From the NCBI RefSeq assembly GCF_003270085.1, contig NZ_QFDQ01000055.1, positions 1 through 64,000 on the forward strand: a stretch of DNA of 64,000 nucleotides. The letters are read 5' to 3'. This document shows positions 1-9,171 of the stretch, piece after piece. Position numbers and translations under genes: made by a program. Every line of letters begins with the position of its first letter. Position 1 is the stretch's first letter. The DNA comes from Streptomyces triticisoli (lineage in GTDB: Bacteria > Actinomycetota > Actinomycetes > Streptomycetales > Streptomycetaceae). Below the pieces are notes generated by a model that made no database searches, was not told where the DNA came from, and saw nothing but the letters and a program-made list of their open reading frames with translations.

Positions 1-1604
1 CCGCGCGGGGCCTCGCCGCGCAGCCGGCGCACCACCGCGGCGAGCCGTTCGGCGGCGGCCTCGAGCGCGTCGGCGGCCCGCCGGGTCAGCGCCCGTACGG
101 TGCGGAACTCCTCCAGCACCTGCTCGGCGGTGGCCCGTACGGCGTCCAGCGGGGTGCGCAGGTCGCCCAGGTCCTCCTCACCGAGCCAGTGGTGGCTGTC
201 GAGGGCGCGCACACAGGCGGCGGCCAGCGCCTCGTACACCTCGACGGTCGGCGTGGTCCCGTCGACGGCGCGGCTGATGGACAGGCAGTCGGAGATGCCG
301 CGTACGAGGTCGGCATTGCCGACCCGGCCGAGGGGGCCGGTGCCGGTCGTGGCGGCGTGGGTGTCGGAGACGTAGGGGGAGGACCACAGCTGGAGCGGGT
401 GCACGCGGCCCGGCTCGGCGGGGCCCGCCGAGGGGTCGGTGCGCAGCGCCGTCAGCGTGCCGTCGTCGAACAGGGCCCAGCCCTGGCAGGACAGCGGGGT
501 GGCGACCTCCTCGCGGATGGTGTTGTACGACAGCAGCAGGCTGCGTCCCTCCGCGCGCGCGTGGAAGGCGTACAGCACGTCCTCGCCGTACGGCGAGCGC
601 ACCTCGCGCTCGAACTCCAGGCCGGAGGTGTCCCGTTCGTACGTCTTGTGGGCGCCGGTGGCCAGGCAGTAGCCGCCGGGGAACACGATGCCCTGGTCGT
701 CGGGCAGGCGGCGGCAGGCCTGCCCGATGCCGTCGAGGCGGAGGACCGTCCTGGTGAGGGTGTTGAAGACCAGGTGGCGGTGGGTCTCCTCCTTGTAGGG
801 GCGGATCCTCAGCAGGATCAGCGCGCCCACGCGCGCGTGCGCGATGTCGGCGTCGGCCAGGGACTGCAGGGGCTCGTCGACCGGTTCGCTGTGGATGCCC
901 TCGCCGGTCTCGGTGTCGTTCTCGGTCTTGAGGGTGAGGCTGCCGCCGACGGTGGAGACGTAGACCTCGCCGCACACCGAGACGTGCGGGTGCCGGCCCA
1001 GCACGTGGTCCTCGCGGCCCGCCCCGGTCCACTCGAAGTCGTGGGAGGGCGGCAGCACGTGGTCGCGCTCGCCGCGCGCGTCCAGGAACTCCGCCCGGCC
1101 GTCGGCGGTGAGCGTCCAGCGCAGCACCCGGATGTCGTCGGCCTTCTCGCCGGTGCGGAACACGGCCAGCAGCCGGCCGTCGACGTGGCGCAGGCTCAGC
1201 AGGCGGGTCTGCCGGTAGTAGCGGTGCAGGGCCGCGAACTCCCGTACGAAGGCGGGGTCGTCGAGGAGTCCGGGCACCGCGCCCTCGGGCAGCCGGTTCA
1301 ACTCCCGGTCGTGCAGGGCGAGGACATCGCCCACCTCGGGCTCGGGGCGGGTGCCGTTGTAGCCGAACAGCAGGTGGTCGCCGACGGCGACGACGTCCCG
1401 GGGCACGCTGGGGTGCTCGGTGTGCAGCCGGCCGGTGCCGGTGAGTTCCAGGCGCGTGGCCCCGAACTCCTCGGCCCGGCGGGCGTTGAGGAGTTCGGCG
1501 CCGCGGGCGAGTTCGGCGGCCTGCGCGGTGAGCCGGTCGCGCAGTACCTCGTACGTTCCGGTGTCCACGGAGTCGTACGAACCCGTCTCCAGGGCGGTTG
1601 CCAT
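1..1604 (-). CDS. DNA-repair-ATPase-like large protein, N-terminal part (runs off the window)
   Basis: The ATG at 1604 opens a frame that reads without a stop to the left edge, about 534 residues (MATALETGSYDSVDTGTYEV at the start). I recognise the N-terminus as the large (over 1600 aa) actinobacterial protein that databases call DNA repair ATPase; its AAA+/coiled-coil parts would lie beyond the window. The visible part is rich in beta-strand repeats and has no nucleotide-binding motif, so the name rests on recalled family similarity. It is followed 88 bp upstream by the co-directional flotillin-like gene, a pairing I recall from other Streptomyces; the flotillin would be transcribed first. 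An opposite-strand frame covers the same stretch but has no recognisable domain. Confidence 0.72.
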   Translation of the reverse strand, partial: MATALETGSYDSVDTGTYEVLRDRLTAQAAELARGAELLNARRAEEFGATRLELTGTGRLHTEHPSVPRDVVAVGDHLLFGYNGTRPEPEVGDVLALHDRELNRLPEGAVPGLLDDPAFVREFAALHRYYRQTRLLSLRHVDGRLLAVFRTGEKADDIRVLRWTLTADGRAEFLDARGERDHVLPPSHDFEWTGAGREDHVLGRHPHVSVCGEVYVSTVGGSLTLKTENDTETGEGIHSEPVDEPLQSLADADIAHARVGALILLRIRPYKEETHRHLVFNTLTRTVLRLDGIGQACRRLPDDQGIVFPGGYCLATGAHKTYERDTSGLEFEREVRSPYGEDVLYAFHARAEGRSLLLSYNTIREEVATPLSCQGWALFDDGTLTALRTDPSAGPAEPGRVHPLQLWSSPYVSDTHAATTGTGPLGRVGNADLVRGISDCLSISRAVDGTTPTVEVYEALAAACVRALDSHHWLGEEDLGDLRTPLDAVRATAEQVLEEFRTVRALTRRAADALEAAAERLAAVVRRLRGEAPR

Positions 1605-1692
1605 GGGTGCTGCGTCCCTTTCACGAGGAGATGCGGGTCCCGGGCCGCCGTCTCCAGTACGGCGTCCCGGGACCCCGCCGGTCGACAGGCTC

Positions 1693-3726
1693 TCAGGCCC
1701 TGACGGTGCCGTTGAGGGCGGTGAGCGGGGTGTCGGCCAGACCCAGCTCGCCCGCGCGGTCGAGGAGTTGCTGCAGCTGCCCGGCGTTGCTGCCGCCGGA
1801 CTTCATCAGCTTCATCAGCAGCGCGGAGACGGTCAGGTTCTGCACGTCGGCCGTGGAGACGGAGCCGAGGATCCGGCCCAGGTCGTCCGGCAGGCTCGCC
1901 GAGCCGTCCAGGTAGGGCTTGACCAGTGCCTGCGCCGTGCTGGAGTGCTCGACGAACCCGTCGACGCCCTTGCCGAACGAGACCGCGGACACCAGCCGGT
2001 CGAAGAAGACCGACTCGCCGCCGACGATGTCGATGTCGGCGTTCTCCAGGCCGGTCGCCAGCACCGTGGCCTGTGCCTCGGCGATCTGCCGCTGGGCCTC
2101 CAGCCCGGCCAGCCGGATCTCCTTCTCCGCCTGCAGTCGCAGCCGGTACTCCTCGTGCTCGCGGGACGCCTCGTCCAGGGCGGCCATCGCCGCCGCCTTC
2201 TCGGTCAGGCCTTCCGCCTCGGCCTTCAGCTTCTCGCCGATCGCCGCGGCCTCGGCCAGAGCCTTGGCCTGGGCACCCTCCGCCTCCGCGCGCAGCCGGG
2301 CCTGCAGTGCCTCGGCCTCGGCGCGGCCGGCCTTCTCGATGACCTCGGCCTCCTGCCCGCGGACCTTCACGGCGGCCAGCCCCTCGGCGGCGGCCTCGGC
2401 CTGGATGGCCTCGGCCAGGCGCAGCTTGGCGCGGGCGTCCAGGTCGGCGGTCTTCAACCGGGCCTCGGCCAGGGTGAGTTCCTCGGCCGCGCGGTGGGCG
2501 GCGGCCTGCTCGGCGGCTTCGGCGGCCTTGATGTCCTTGACCAGCTTCTCCTGCGCCTCGGCCTCGGCAGCGATGATGACGGCCTGGCGCTCGCGCTCCG
2601 CCTCCTCCACGGCGCGCAGCTTCTTGATGGACTCCTCCTGCTCGGCGACCGTACGGTCCACCGCGACCCGCTCGCGCACGACCTCGGCGATCTCCCGCTT
2701 CTCCGCCTCGACCTCCTTGTCGGCGGCGATCCGGGTCAGCTGGGTCTCCCGCTCACGGGCGATGGCCTCCAGGAGACGGTCCTTCTCGATGCGCTCGTTC
2801 TCGATGGCGATGACCCGCTCGCGGTTCTTCGCGGCGACGGCGACCTCGCGGGCCTGGTTCTCGCGCTGGACGCCGAGCTGCTCCTCGGTGCGCAGGAAGG
2901 CGCTCTGCGCGCGCAGCCGCTCCTCCTCCACCACGCGGGCGGTCTCGGCCTCCTCACGGGCGCGGGCGGTCTCGATCTCCCGCTTCTGCTTGATCTCGGC
3001 GTCCACCTGCCGGCGCTCCAGCTCCAGGATGGCCTCGCGCGCGTCGACGTTCTGCCGGGTGATCTCCTTCTCCTCGGTGCGCTGCGCCTCGTTGGTGCGC
3101 ACGTGCTCCACGGCGGTCAGCTCGGTGATCTTGCGGATGCCCTGGGCGTCGAGGACGTTGCCGGGGTCGAGCTGGTTCAGCGGCGTCTGCTCCAGGTAGT
3201 CGATCGCCGCGTCCTCGAGGTGGTAGCCGTTCAGGTCGACACCGATGACCTCGATGATCCGGTACCGCAGCTCCTCGCGCTTGGTGTAGAGGTCGGTGAA
3301 GTCCATCTGCTTGCCGACGGTCTTCAGCGCCTCGGAGAACTTGGCGTGGAACAGCTCCTGCAGCGTGTCCCGGTCGCTGGCGCGGGCGGTGCCGACGGCC
3401 TGGGCGACCTTGACGACGTCCTGGACGGTCTTGTTGACCCGGACGAAGAACGTGATGCGGATGTCGGCGCGGATGTTGTCCTGGCAGATGAGCCCCTCGC
3501 GGCCGGTGCGCGTGATCTCGATGGCCTTCACCGAGATGTCCATCACCTCGGCCTTGTGCAGCACCGGCAGGACGATCTGCCCGGTGAAGGTCACGTCGAC
3601 CTTGCGCATCTTGGAGACGATCAGGGCCTTGCCCTGTTCCACCTTCCGGAACAGCCGGGAGAAGGTGAACAGCACGAGCAGAGCGAGGATCAGGCAGGCC
3701 GCGGCGAGTGCGCCGATGACATCCAT
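1693..3726 (-). CDS. Flotillin-like SPFH-domain membrane scaffold protein
   Basis: 677 residues from the ATG at 3726 (MDVIGALAAACLILALLVLF). One N-terminal membrane segment (about 4-24) is followed by an SPFH/band-7 domain (about 27-200), then a very long Glu/Ala/Arg-rich coiled coil (about 205-520) with the EAEA-type repeats typical of flotillins, and a C-terminal globular tail. Flotillins organise ordered membrane microdomains and assemble other membrane complexes; the role here is inferred from the family. Frames upstream of 3726 lack coding character, so the ATG before the membrane helix is the natural start. It probably forms a transcription unit with the DNA-repair-ATPase-like gene. Confidence 0.9.
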   Translation of the reverse strand: MDVIGALAAACLILALLVLFTFSRLFRKVEQGKALIVSKMRKVDVTFTGQIVLPVLHKAEVMDISVKAIEITRTGREGLICQDNIRADIRITFFVRVNKTVQDVVKVAQAVGTARASDRDTLQELFHAKFSEALKTVGKQMDFTDLYTKREELRYRIIEVIGVDLNGYHLEDAAIDYLEQTPLNQLDPGNVLDAQGIRKITELTAVEHVRTNEAQRTEEKEITRQNVDAREAILELERRQVDAEIKQKREIETARAREEAETARVVEEERLRAQSAFLRTEEQLGVQRENQAREVAVAAKNRERVIAIENERIEKDRLLEAIARERETQLTRIAADKEVEAEKREIAEVVRERVAVDRTVAEQEESIKKLRAVEEAERERQAVIIAAEAEAQEKLVKDIKAAEAAEQAAAHRAAEELTLAEARLKTADLDARAKLRLAEAIQAEAAAEGLAAVKVRGQEAEVIEKAGRAEAEALQARLRAEAEGAQAKALAEAAAIGEKLKAEAEGLTEKAAAMAALDEASREHEEYRLRLQAEKEIRLAGLEAQRQIAEAQATVLATGLENADIDIVGGESVFFDRLVSAVSFGKGVDGFVEHSSTAQALVKPYLDGSASLPDDLGRILGSVSTADVQNLTVSALLMKLMKSGGSNAGQLQQLLDRAGELGLADTPLTALNGTVRA

Positions 3727-4209
3727 GGCATACGTCCTTGATGTGAGGGACGGTGAGTAAGGGCGAGCCCGGGGTGGCCGGGGCCGGGACCCTGCGATGG
3801 CCGGCGCGGTGTACGGGCGCCGGGCGAGCGGGGGGTGCGCCGCGGAGTGTTCCCCCTCGTTCAGCCTGCGGCACACCGGATGGCGGACATTCCCCCTGCC
3901 GGTTCCAGGCCGGGCACCTGCCGGTGTCCGGCACCGGAACCGTCCGCGGTGCTCCCCGTACCGCATTCTGTCATTAGGTTCACTGCGCACGCATTGCCTG
4001 TTTCCGGCAATGTTCGGCAGGTCTTCCATGCCGGATGATGACGGGGCCCCGTCAAACATGGGGCGGCCGGTGATGTGAGGATCACGGCTTCGTCCCCGCC
4101 TCCGGCCGGGGAGGGGTACCCGCACCGTACGTCACCCGCGCGGGCGCCGGGCACGGAGCCCGCGCGACACCCGCCGCAGGGATCAGCGCTGATCAGGAAG
4201 GTGGACAAC
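3727..4209. other. Divergent intergenic region (483 bp)
   Basis: Lies between the flotillin-like gene (leftward) and the dehydrogenase gene (rightward), so it must carry both promoters. I see no convincing gene. Part of it (about 3960-4070) is clearly less GC-rich than the coding DNA around it. An inverted repeat, CATTGCC/GGCAATG, is annotated separately. Confidence 0.5.
3992..4012. promoter_or_regulatory. Inverted repeat in divergent promoter region, possible operator
   Basis: CATTGCC (3992-3998) and GGCAATG (4006-4012) form perfect 7-bp arms around a 7-nt spacer, in the lower-GC part of the divergent region. Symmetry and location suit a dimeric regulator or a small hairpin. No regulator can be named. 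Confidence 0.3.
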
Positions 4210-5127
4210 ATGACCGACACCCGTACCGTGGCCGTCCTGGGCACCGGGATCATGGGCGCCGCGATGGCCCGCAACCTCGTGCGCGCCGGACACACCGTCC
4301 GGGTCTGGAACCGCACCCGCGCCAAGGCCGAGCCGCTGGCCTCCGACGGCGCCGAGGTCGCCGGGACCCCCGCCGAGGCGGTGCGCGACGCCGACGTGGT
4401 CCTGACGATGCTCCACGACGGCGGCACGGTCCTGGACGTCATGCGCGAGGCCGCCCCCGCGCTGCGCCGGGGCGCCGCGTGGGCGCAGTCGACCACGGTG
4501 GGACTGGAGTCGGTCACCGAACTGGCCGCCCTCGCCGGCGAGCACGGCCTGGTCCTCTACGATGCGCCCGTGCTGGGCACCAAGCAGCCGGCCGAGGCCG
4601 GGCAGCTGACCGTGCTGGCGGCGGGACCGGTCGAGGGCCGGCCGGCGGTGACGCCGGTGTTCGAGGCGGTCGGCGCCCGTACGGTGTGGACCGGCGAGGA
4701 CGCCGCGGCGGCCACCGCCACGCGGCTGAAGCTGGTGACCAACAGCTGGGTCGTCGCGGTCACCGCCGCGACCGGCGAGACGCTGGCCCTGGCCAAGGGG
4801 CTCGGTGTGGACCCGCGGGACTTCTTCGACCTCATCGCGGGCGGCCCGCTCGACATGGGCTACCTGCACGCCAAGGCCGGCGTCATCCTGGAGGAGAGGT
4901 TCCTCCCGCCGAGCTTCGCGGTGACCACCGCGGAGAAGGACGCCCGTCTGATCGTCCGGGCCGGCGAGCTCCACGGCGTCCGCCTCGACGTGGCCGCCGC
5001 GAGCGCCGAGCGCTTCGCCCGCGCCGCCGCCCGGGGGCACGGGGAGGAGGACATGGCAGCGGCGTACTTCGCGAGCTTCACCGACCGCGACCCGGCCGGG
5101 GCGGGCCCCGGGCAGGCGGAGCCGTGA
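4210..5127 (+). CDS. NAD(P)-dependent beta-hydroxyacid dehydrogenase (3-hydroxyisobutyrate dehydrogenase family)
   Basis: 305 residues from ATG 4210, preceded by GGAAGGTGG. The N-terminal Rossmann motif GTGIMG sits at residues 11-16 and fits the family G-x-G-x-x-G fingerprint. The C-terminal all-helical domain carries the KLVTN segment with the expected catalytic lysine (K174). The family oxidises beta-hydroxyacids such as 3-hydroxyisobutyrate, tartronate semialdehyde or 6-phosphogluconate; the substrate cannot be decided here. Residues such as the late KDARL segment match the glyoxylate/succinic-semialdehyde-reductase-like branch. It is monocistronic and divergent from the flotillin gene. 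Confidence 0.88.
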   Translation: MTDTRTVAVLGTGIMGAAMARNLVRAGHTVRVWNRTRAKAEPLASDGAEVAGTPAEAVRDADVVLTMLHDGGTVLDVMREAAPALRRGAAWAQSTTVGLESVTELAALAGEHGLVLYDAPVLGTKQPAEAGQLTVLAAGPVEGRPAVTPVFEAVGARTVWTGEDAAAATATRLKLVTNSWVVAVTAATGETLALAKGLGVDPRDFFDLIAGGPLDMGYLHAKAGVILEERFLPPSFAVTTAEKDARLIVRAGELHGVRLDVAAASAERFARAAARGHGEEDMAAAYFASFTDRDPAGAGPGQAEP

Positions 5128-5149
5128 CGGTGGCGTGGGGCGCCGGGGG

Positions 5150-5515
5150 TCAGGCGCGGTCGGTGAGTTCGTCGGCGTACACCTGGGACAGCGGCTGAGG
5201 ACCCACGTACTGCTGGCAGTTGCACTCGCCCGGCTCGAAGCGCAGGGGTTTCTTGTTCTCGTCCCAGGCGGTCGGGACCTCGACGCGCTCGTGGCAGCGG
5301 CCGTTCCTGTCGTGCTTGGCCAGGTGGTGGGTGCACCCGCACACCGGCTCCGGCGGCTTGTGCGCCGCCTCCACGGCCAGCCGCTCCGCCTTCGCCGCCT
5401 CCATCAGCTCCAGCTTCCGCTCGTGCCGGTTGCGCAGCGCGGTGCGGACGGTGTCGGCGAACCAGGCGAAACCGCCCGTCCAGAACAGGATCACCACCCA
5501 CCAGATCCAGCGCAT
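5150..5515 (-). CDS. Small membrane-anchored Cys/His-rich protein, unknown function
   Basis: 121 residues. One N-terminal membrane segment (about 3-22, Trp-rich: MRWIWWVVILFWTGGFAWF) is followed by a basic/charged helix (about 28-52) and a C-terminal part with C-x-C, HH, C-H and C-x-C groups (CGCTHH, GRCHE, GECNC) that could bind a metal. I know it only as a conserved hypothetical in Streptomyces. It ends 22 bp from the stop of the dehydrogenase, so the two genes converge. Confidence 0.75.
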   Translation of the reverse strand: MRWIWWVVILFWTGGFAWFADTVRTALRNRHERKLELMEAAKAERLAVEAAHKPPEPVCGCTHHLAKHDRNGRCHERVEVPTAWDENKKPLRFEPGECNCQQYVGPQPLSQVYADELTDRA

Positions 5516-5738
5516 CGTCGGCTCCCCCTCCCTCTGATGAGTTCAGGGTAAGTGGTGGTGGGCCGGGCGTCGTCACCCGGGACACGAGCGGACGGCCCCG
5601 CCCCGGCCACCGGAACCACTCCCGCCCGGGCGCCCGCCGGCGTGGACGGGCGTCCGCCGGAGGGCACGTCTCCTCCCTGTTGCCCCGCACCGCCGCACCG
5701 CGGCTCGGTTCGAGGAGCCGCGTGGAGGGGGCCGCCGG

Positions 5739-6071
5739 TCAGCCGGCGCGCTGCTGGCAGGGCACGCAGCAGCGGGCGTACGGCAGGATCTCCAGCCGTT
5801 CCACCGGGATGGGCTCGGCGCAGTCCTCGCAGCTTCCGTACGAGCCGTCGTCCAGCCGTCCGAAGGCGGCCTCGATGTCCTTCAGCGCCCGCTTCAGGGC
5901 GGTCTTCTGCGCGCTCAGGAGGTCGTCGGCCTCCTGACCGCCGTTGGCGCTCTCCTCGATGGCCCGCATCTGTGCGAGGCGGGAGTTGCGCTCGTGTTCC
6001 AGGCGCTGCCGGGCCTCGTGCGCGCTCATGCGCTCGGCCGCGGAGTCACTGCGGGTGGTCTCCAACGACAT
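5739..6071 (-). CDS. TraR/DksA-family zinc-finger protein
   Basis: 110 residues from ATG 6071, with an AAGGGA ribosome site upstream. An N-terminal helical hairpin (about 15-75) leads to a C4 zinc finger using C81, C84, C101/C102 and C105 (GSYGSCEDCAEPIPVERLEI), the TraR/DksA zf-C4 signature. DksA-like proteins bind RNA polymerase through the secondary channel; actinobacterial short forms are RbpA-independent transcription modulators whose targets are mostly unknown. Two more paralogues lie at 11.2-12.0 kb; this one is closest to 11185-11511 (shared ERLEILPY segment). Confidence 0.9.
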   Translation of the reverse strand: MSLETTRSDSAAERMSAHEARQRLEHERNSRLAQMRAIEESANGGQEADDLLSAQKTALKRALKDIEAAFGRLDDGSYGSCEDCAEPIPVERLEILPYARCCVPCQQRAG

Positions 6072-6107
6072 CGGCGATACGGTCCCTTCTGGCAAGAGCC
6101 GGTGACG

Positions 6108-6135
6108 AGGGGGGCCGCGGTGACGCGGCCCCCCT
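6108..6135. terminator. Hairpin terminator downstream of secDF
   Basis: A perfect 12-bp stem (AGGGGGGCCGCG with its complement) around a GTGA loop, between the end of secDF (6236) and the start of the DksA-like gene (6071). There is no U-tract, as usual for Streptomyces. Confidence 0.6.
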
Positions 6136-6235
6136 CCTGCCCTTCCAGACTGGCCCGGTACAAAAGCCGCGGCCATCGGTCGCAGCACCCATTTCCGGCG
6201 GGCGGCGGGGTGCACCGCCCACCGGAACGGCCGAA

Positions 6236-8533
6236 TCAGACCTGCGCGCCCTGTGCGGGACGGCGGGCCGCCGGCTTGCGGCGCTGCGGTCGGCTCGGGG
6301 TGCTCCCCCGCCGGTTGCTGAACTCGATGGCGAGCGGGGTCGCGGTGAGCACCGAGGAGTAGGTGCCGACCACCAGGCCGATGAGCAGCGCGAGCGCGAA
6401 GTCGGTCAGCGAGTCCCCGCCGAACACCGCCAGGGTGGCGAGGATCAGCAGGGCGCCCATGCCCGTGTTGACGGTGCGGGGCACGGTCTGCAGGATCGCC
6501 TTGTTGCAGACCTCGGGCAGGGGCGCCTTGCGGTTCCGCCGGACCAGCTCCCGGATGCGGTCGAAGACGACGACCGAGTCGTTGACGGAGTAGCCGATGA
6601 CGGTGAGCAGGGACGCCAGGAACACGCCGTCGATGGGCTTGCCCAGCCACGCGAAGACGCCGACGAGGATGAGCACGTCGTGCGCGAGCGTGACGACCGC
6701 GGCGGAGCCGAACAGCCAGCGGAAGCGGGCGGCGAGGTACAGCAGCTGGGCGCCGAGGGCCACGGAGAGAGCGATGAGGGCGTTGCGGCGCAGCTCCTCG
6801 CCGATGCTCGGGCCGATCAGCTCGTCACGGACCTTCTCCGTCTCGCCACCGAGGGTGCCGATGGTGTCGGCGACCTTGGACGCCTCGGCGTTGGTCAGCT
6901 GCTCGGTGCGCACGGACAGTCCGTTGTCGCCGGAGGACTGCACGACCATGCCGGGGAACCCGGCGTCGGCGAGGGCGGTGCGGGCCCGTTCGGGGTCCAC
7001 GGGGGTGCTGGTGCTGTACTCGATCATCCGGCCGCCGGTGAACTCCAGACCGAAGTTCAGGCCCCGGACCGCGATGCCCGTACCGGCGAGCACGAGCACG
7101 ACCGCGGAGACGGCCAGCCAGCGGCGCGGGCTCTTCATCAGCTGCGGGTCGCGCCGCACGAGAAAGTCGCGCACCCGGCCGGTGGTCGCCAGGCCCGTGA
7201 ACAGCGGGCGGCGGCGCACCGACCGGCGGGACACGGCGAACTCGGCGAGCACCCGGGTGATCACCAGGGCGCTGATCATCGAGGCGATGACACCGATGGC
7301 GAGGGTGACGGCGAAGCCGCGCACCGGGCCGGTGGACAGGAAGAACAGCAGTCCGGCCGCGATCAGCGTGGTGATGTTGGAGTCGGCGATCGCGCTGAAG
7401 GCGTTGCGGAAGCCGGCGGTGAGGGCCGAGCGCGTGCTGGGCCGGTGCATGCCGGCGTACTCCTCCCGGGCGCGTTCGAAGACGAGCACGTTGGCGTCCA
7501 CGGCCATGCCGATCGCCAGCACGAAACCGGCCAGGCCCGGCAGGGTCAGGGTGGCGCCGAGGCCGGCCAGGGCGGCGTAGGAGATCACGCCGTAGCAGAC
7601 CAGGGCCACGGTCGCGAGGAAGCCGGTGAGCCGGTAGACGGTGATGATGAACAGCGCGGTCAACGCGGTGCCGATCACCGCGGCCCAGGCGGTGGCCTCG
7701 ATGGCGTCGGCGCCCAGGGTCGGGCCGACGGTGTGCTGTTCGACCGTCTCGACCGGCACGGGCAGGGCACCGCCGCTGATCAGCAGGGCCAGCTCGCGGG
7801 CGTCGGCGTCGCTGAAGGAGCCGGTGATCCGCGTGGAGCCGTCCGCGATGCCCGTACCGCAGGGAACCGACGCGTCGACCTGCGGGGAGGAGATGATCCG
7901 GTCGTCGAGCACGATGGCCACCCGACGCATGGGGTCGCCCATCGGCTTGCAGGCGGCCTCACCGGTCAGCTTGGCCCAGCCGCTGCGTCCCGCCTTGTTG
8001 AAGTCGATGGTGACGTGCCAGCCGGCACCCGTCTCCTGGTCGAAGCGTGCGTCGGCGCCCTTGACGTCCTGACCGGTCATGGCGGTCTTCTGCAGGCGCA
8101 GCTTCTGCCCCGACTCGTCGGGGAGCACGAGCTCCTTCGACTGCCCGGGCTTGGACTTGGCGGGATCCTCGGTGGGGTCGGCCACGCCGAGCACCGGGTG
8201 GAAGGTCAGCTGGGCGGTACGGCCGAGCACATCGGCCGCCTTCTTCGGGTCCTGGACGCCGGGCAGCTCGACGATGATCCGGTTGTTGCCCGAGCGGACG
8301 AGGGTCGGCTCGGCCACACCGAGCGCGTCGACCCGGCCGCGGAGCACTTCCAGGGTGCGGTCGGTGGCCGCGCTGTCGGCCTTGGTGGTCGGGGTGGACT
8401 TGGTTTCCAGGACGATCTGGGTGCCGCCCCGCAGGTCGAGTCCGAGGCGGACCGGAACGGTGACGGCGATATAGACGGACAGGGCGATCACGATGAGGGC
8501 GAACAACGCCCTCACCTTGTTTGAACGAATCAA
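6236..8533 (-). CDS. secDF: SecD-SecF fusion protein-export membrane protein
   Basis: 765 residues from a TTG at 8533. SecD half: first membrane helix at the N-terminus, signature LDLRGGTQIVLE, a large periplasmic domain, then five helices with the AGMAVDANVLVFER-type motif. SecF half (from about residue 460): FGLEFTGGRMIEY signature and VIGYSVNDSVVVFDRIRE. SecDF uses the proton gradient to help SecYEG pull proteins across the membrane. A GTG at 8554 would also be in frame, but GGAGG sits 7 nt before the TTG and nothing resembles a ribosome site before the GTG, so I chose TTG. Streptomyces usually also have separate secD and secF; this is a fused paralogue. Confidence 0.93.
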   Translation of the reverse strand: MIRSNKVRALFALIVIALSVYIAVTVPVRLGLDLRGGTQIVLETKSTPTTKADSAATDRTLEVLRGRVDALGVAEPTLVRSGNNRIIVELPGVQDPKKAADVLGRTAQLTFHPVLGVADPTEDPAKSKPGQSKELVLPDESGQKLRLQKTAMTGQDVKGADARFDQETGAGWHVTIDFNKAGRSGWAKLTGEAACKPMGDPMRRVAIVLDDRIISSPQVDASVPCGTGIADGSTRITGSFSDADARELALLISGGALPVPVETVEQHTVGPTLGADAIEATAWAAVIGTALTALFIITVYRLTGFLATVALVCYGVISYAALAGLGATLTLPGLAGFVLAIGMAVDANVLVFERAREEYAGMHRPSTRSALTAGFRNAFSAIADSNITTLIAAGLLFFLSTGPVRGFAVTLAIGVIASMISALVITRVLAEFAVSRRSVRRRPLFTGLATTGRVRDFLVRRDPQLMKSPRRWLAVSAVVLVLAGTGIAVRGLNFGLEFTGGRMIEYSTSTPVDPERARTALADAGFPGMVVQSSGDNGLSVRTEQLTNAEASKVADTIGTLGGETEKVRDELIGPSIGEELRRNALIALSVALGAQLLYLAARFRWLFGSAAVVTLAHDVLILVGVFAWLGKPIDGVFLASLLTVIGYSVNDSVVVFDRIRELVRRNRKAPLPEVCNKAILQTVPRTVNTGMGALLILATLAVFGGDSLTDFALALLIGLVVGTYSSVLTATPLAIEFSNRRGSTPSRPQRRKPAARRPAQGAQV

Positions 8534-8611
8534 CGAAAAGCCTCCGGCGGGCACACCACGACCACGGCCGACGCGGTCACGGCGGTTCGAACGGCGAACA
8601 GAACAGGAACG

Positions 8612-9103
8612 TCAGATGCCGCAGCCACCGGGCGGCGCCCGTCCGCCGGCCTGGATCACGTGCCCCACCGGGCACGGTACGTACCCGTGCGCCGCTGTCA
8701 CGCGCCGGCTCGGGGGCGCGGCCACCACCGCCTCCTGCACGGCCGTCGCCGGCTGCGCGTGCTGGGGCGGCCGCTCCCCGTGCGTCTCCTGCCGCGTTCC
8801 GCTCTGCAGGGAGCACACGGCCCCGCACTGCTCGCCGGTCCGCGGAGCACCGCCGGGAGGGTCTCCCCGGCCGGCGTCCCCGCCCGCGTCCGCGGGGTCG
8901 GGGTGCTGCTGGGCGGGGGGCGCGGCGGGGTGGTGGTCCGCGTGCGCCGGGGCGGGCAGGGTGCCCGTGTCGCCGTCCGCGGCGGATACCTCCGTCGCGG
9001 GATGCGGGGACGGGCTGCCCGTGAAGAGGGCGAGGAGGGTGAGGAGGACCGTTGTCAGGAGGGCCAGGGGATGGCTGGGGGCGCCACGTGGAGCGTGGTG
9101 CAT
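8612..9103 (-). CDS. Putative secreted/membrane-anchored protein, unknown
   Basis: 163 residues from ATG 9103, with GGAAGGGGA upstream. A hydrophobic stretch (about 13-29, LALLTTVLLTLLALFTGS) looks like a signal peptide or anchor; the rest is Pro/Ala/His-rich, probably disordered, with four to five Cys (GEQCGAVCSLQ, YVPCPVGHV, GGCGI) that could form disulfides. No domain recognised. It lies 78 bp upstream of secDF in the same direction and just downstream of the two-component pair. Confidence 0.6.
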   Translation of the reverse strand: MHHAPRGAPSHPLALLTTVLLTLLALFTGSPSPHPATEVSAADGDTGTLPAPAHADHHPAAPPAQQHPDPADAGGDAGRGDPPGGAPRTGEQCGAVCSLQSGTRQETHGERPPQHAQPATAVQEAVVAAPPSRRVTAAHGYVPCPVGHVIQAGGRAPPGGCGI

Positions 9104-9171
9104 GCAGCGTCCCCTTCCTGTGGGCGCGGGTGTCGGACCCGGAGTGCGACCGGGGTGGTCGTGGAGCGCGG

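Noticed and set aside
5552..8524. Very long plus-strand open frame opposite the SecDF and DksA-like genes
   Set aside because: Arg/Gly/Ala/His-rich product with no domain; it mirrors the codon bias of secDF on the other strand.
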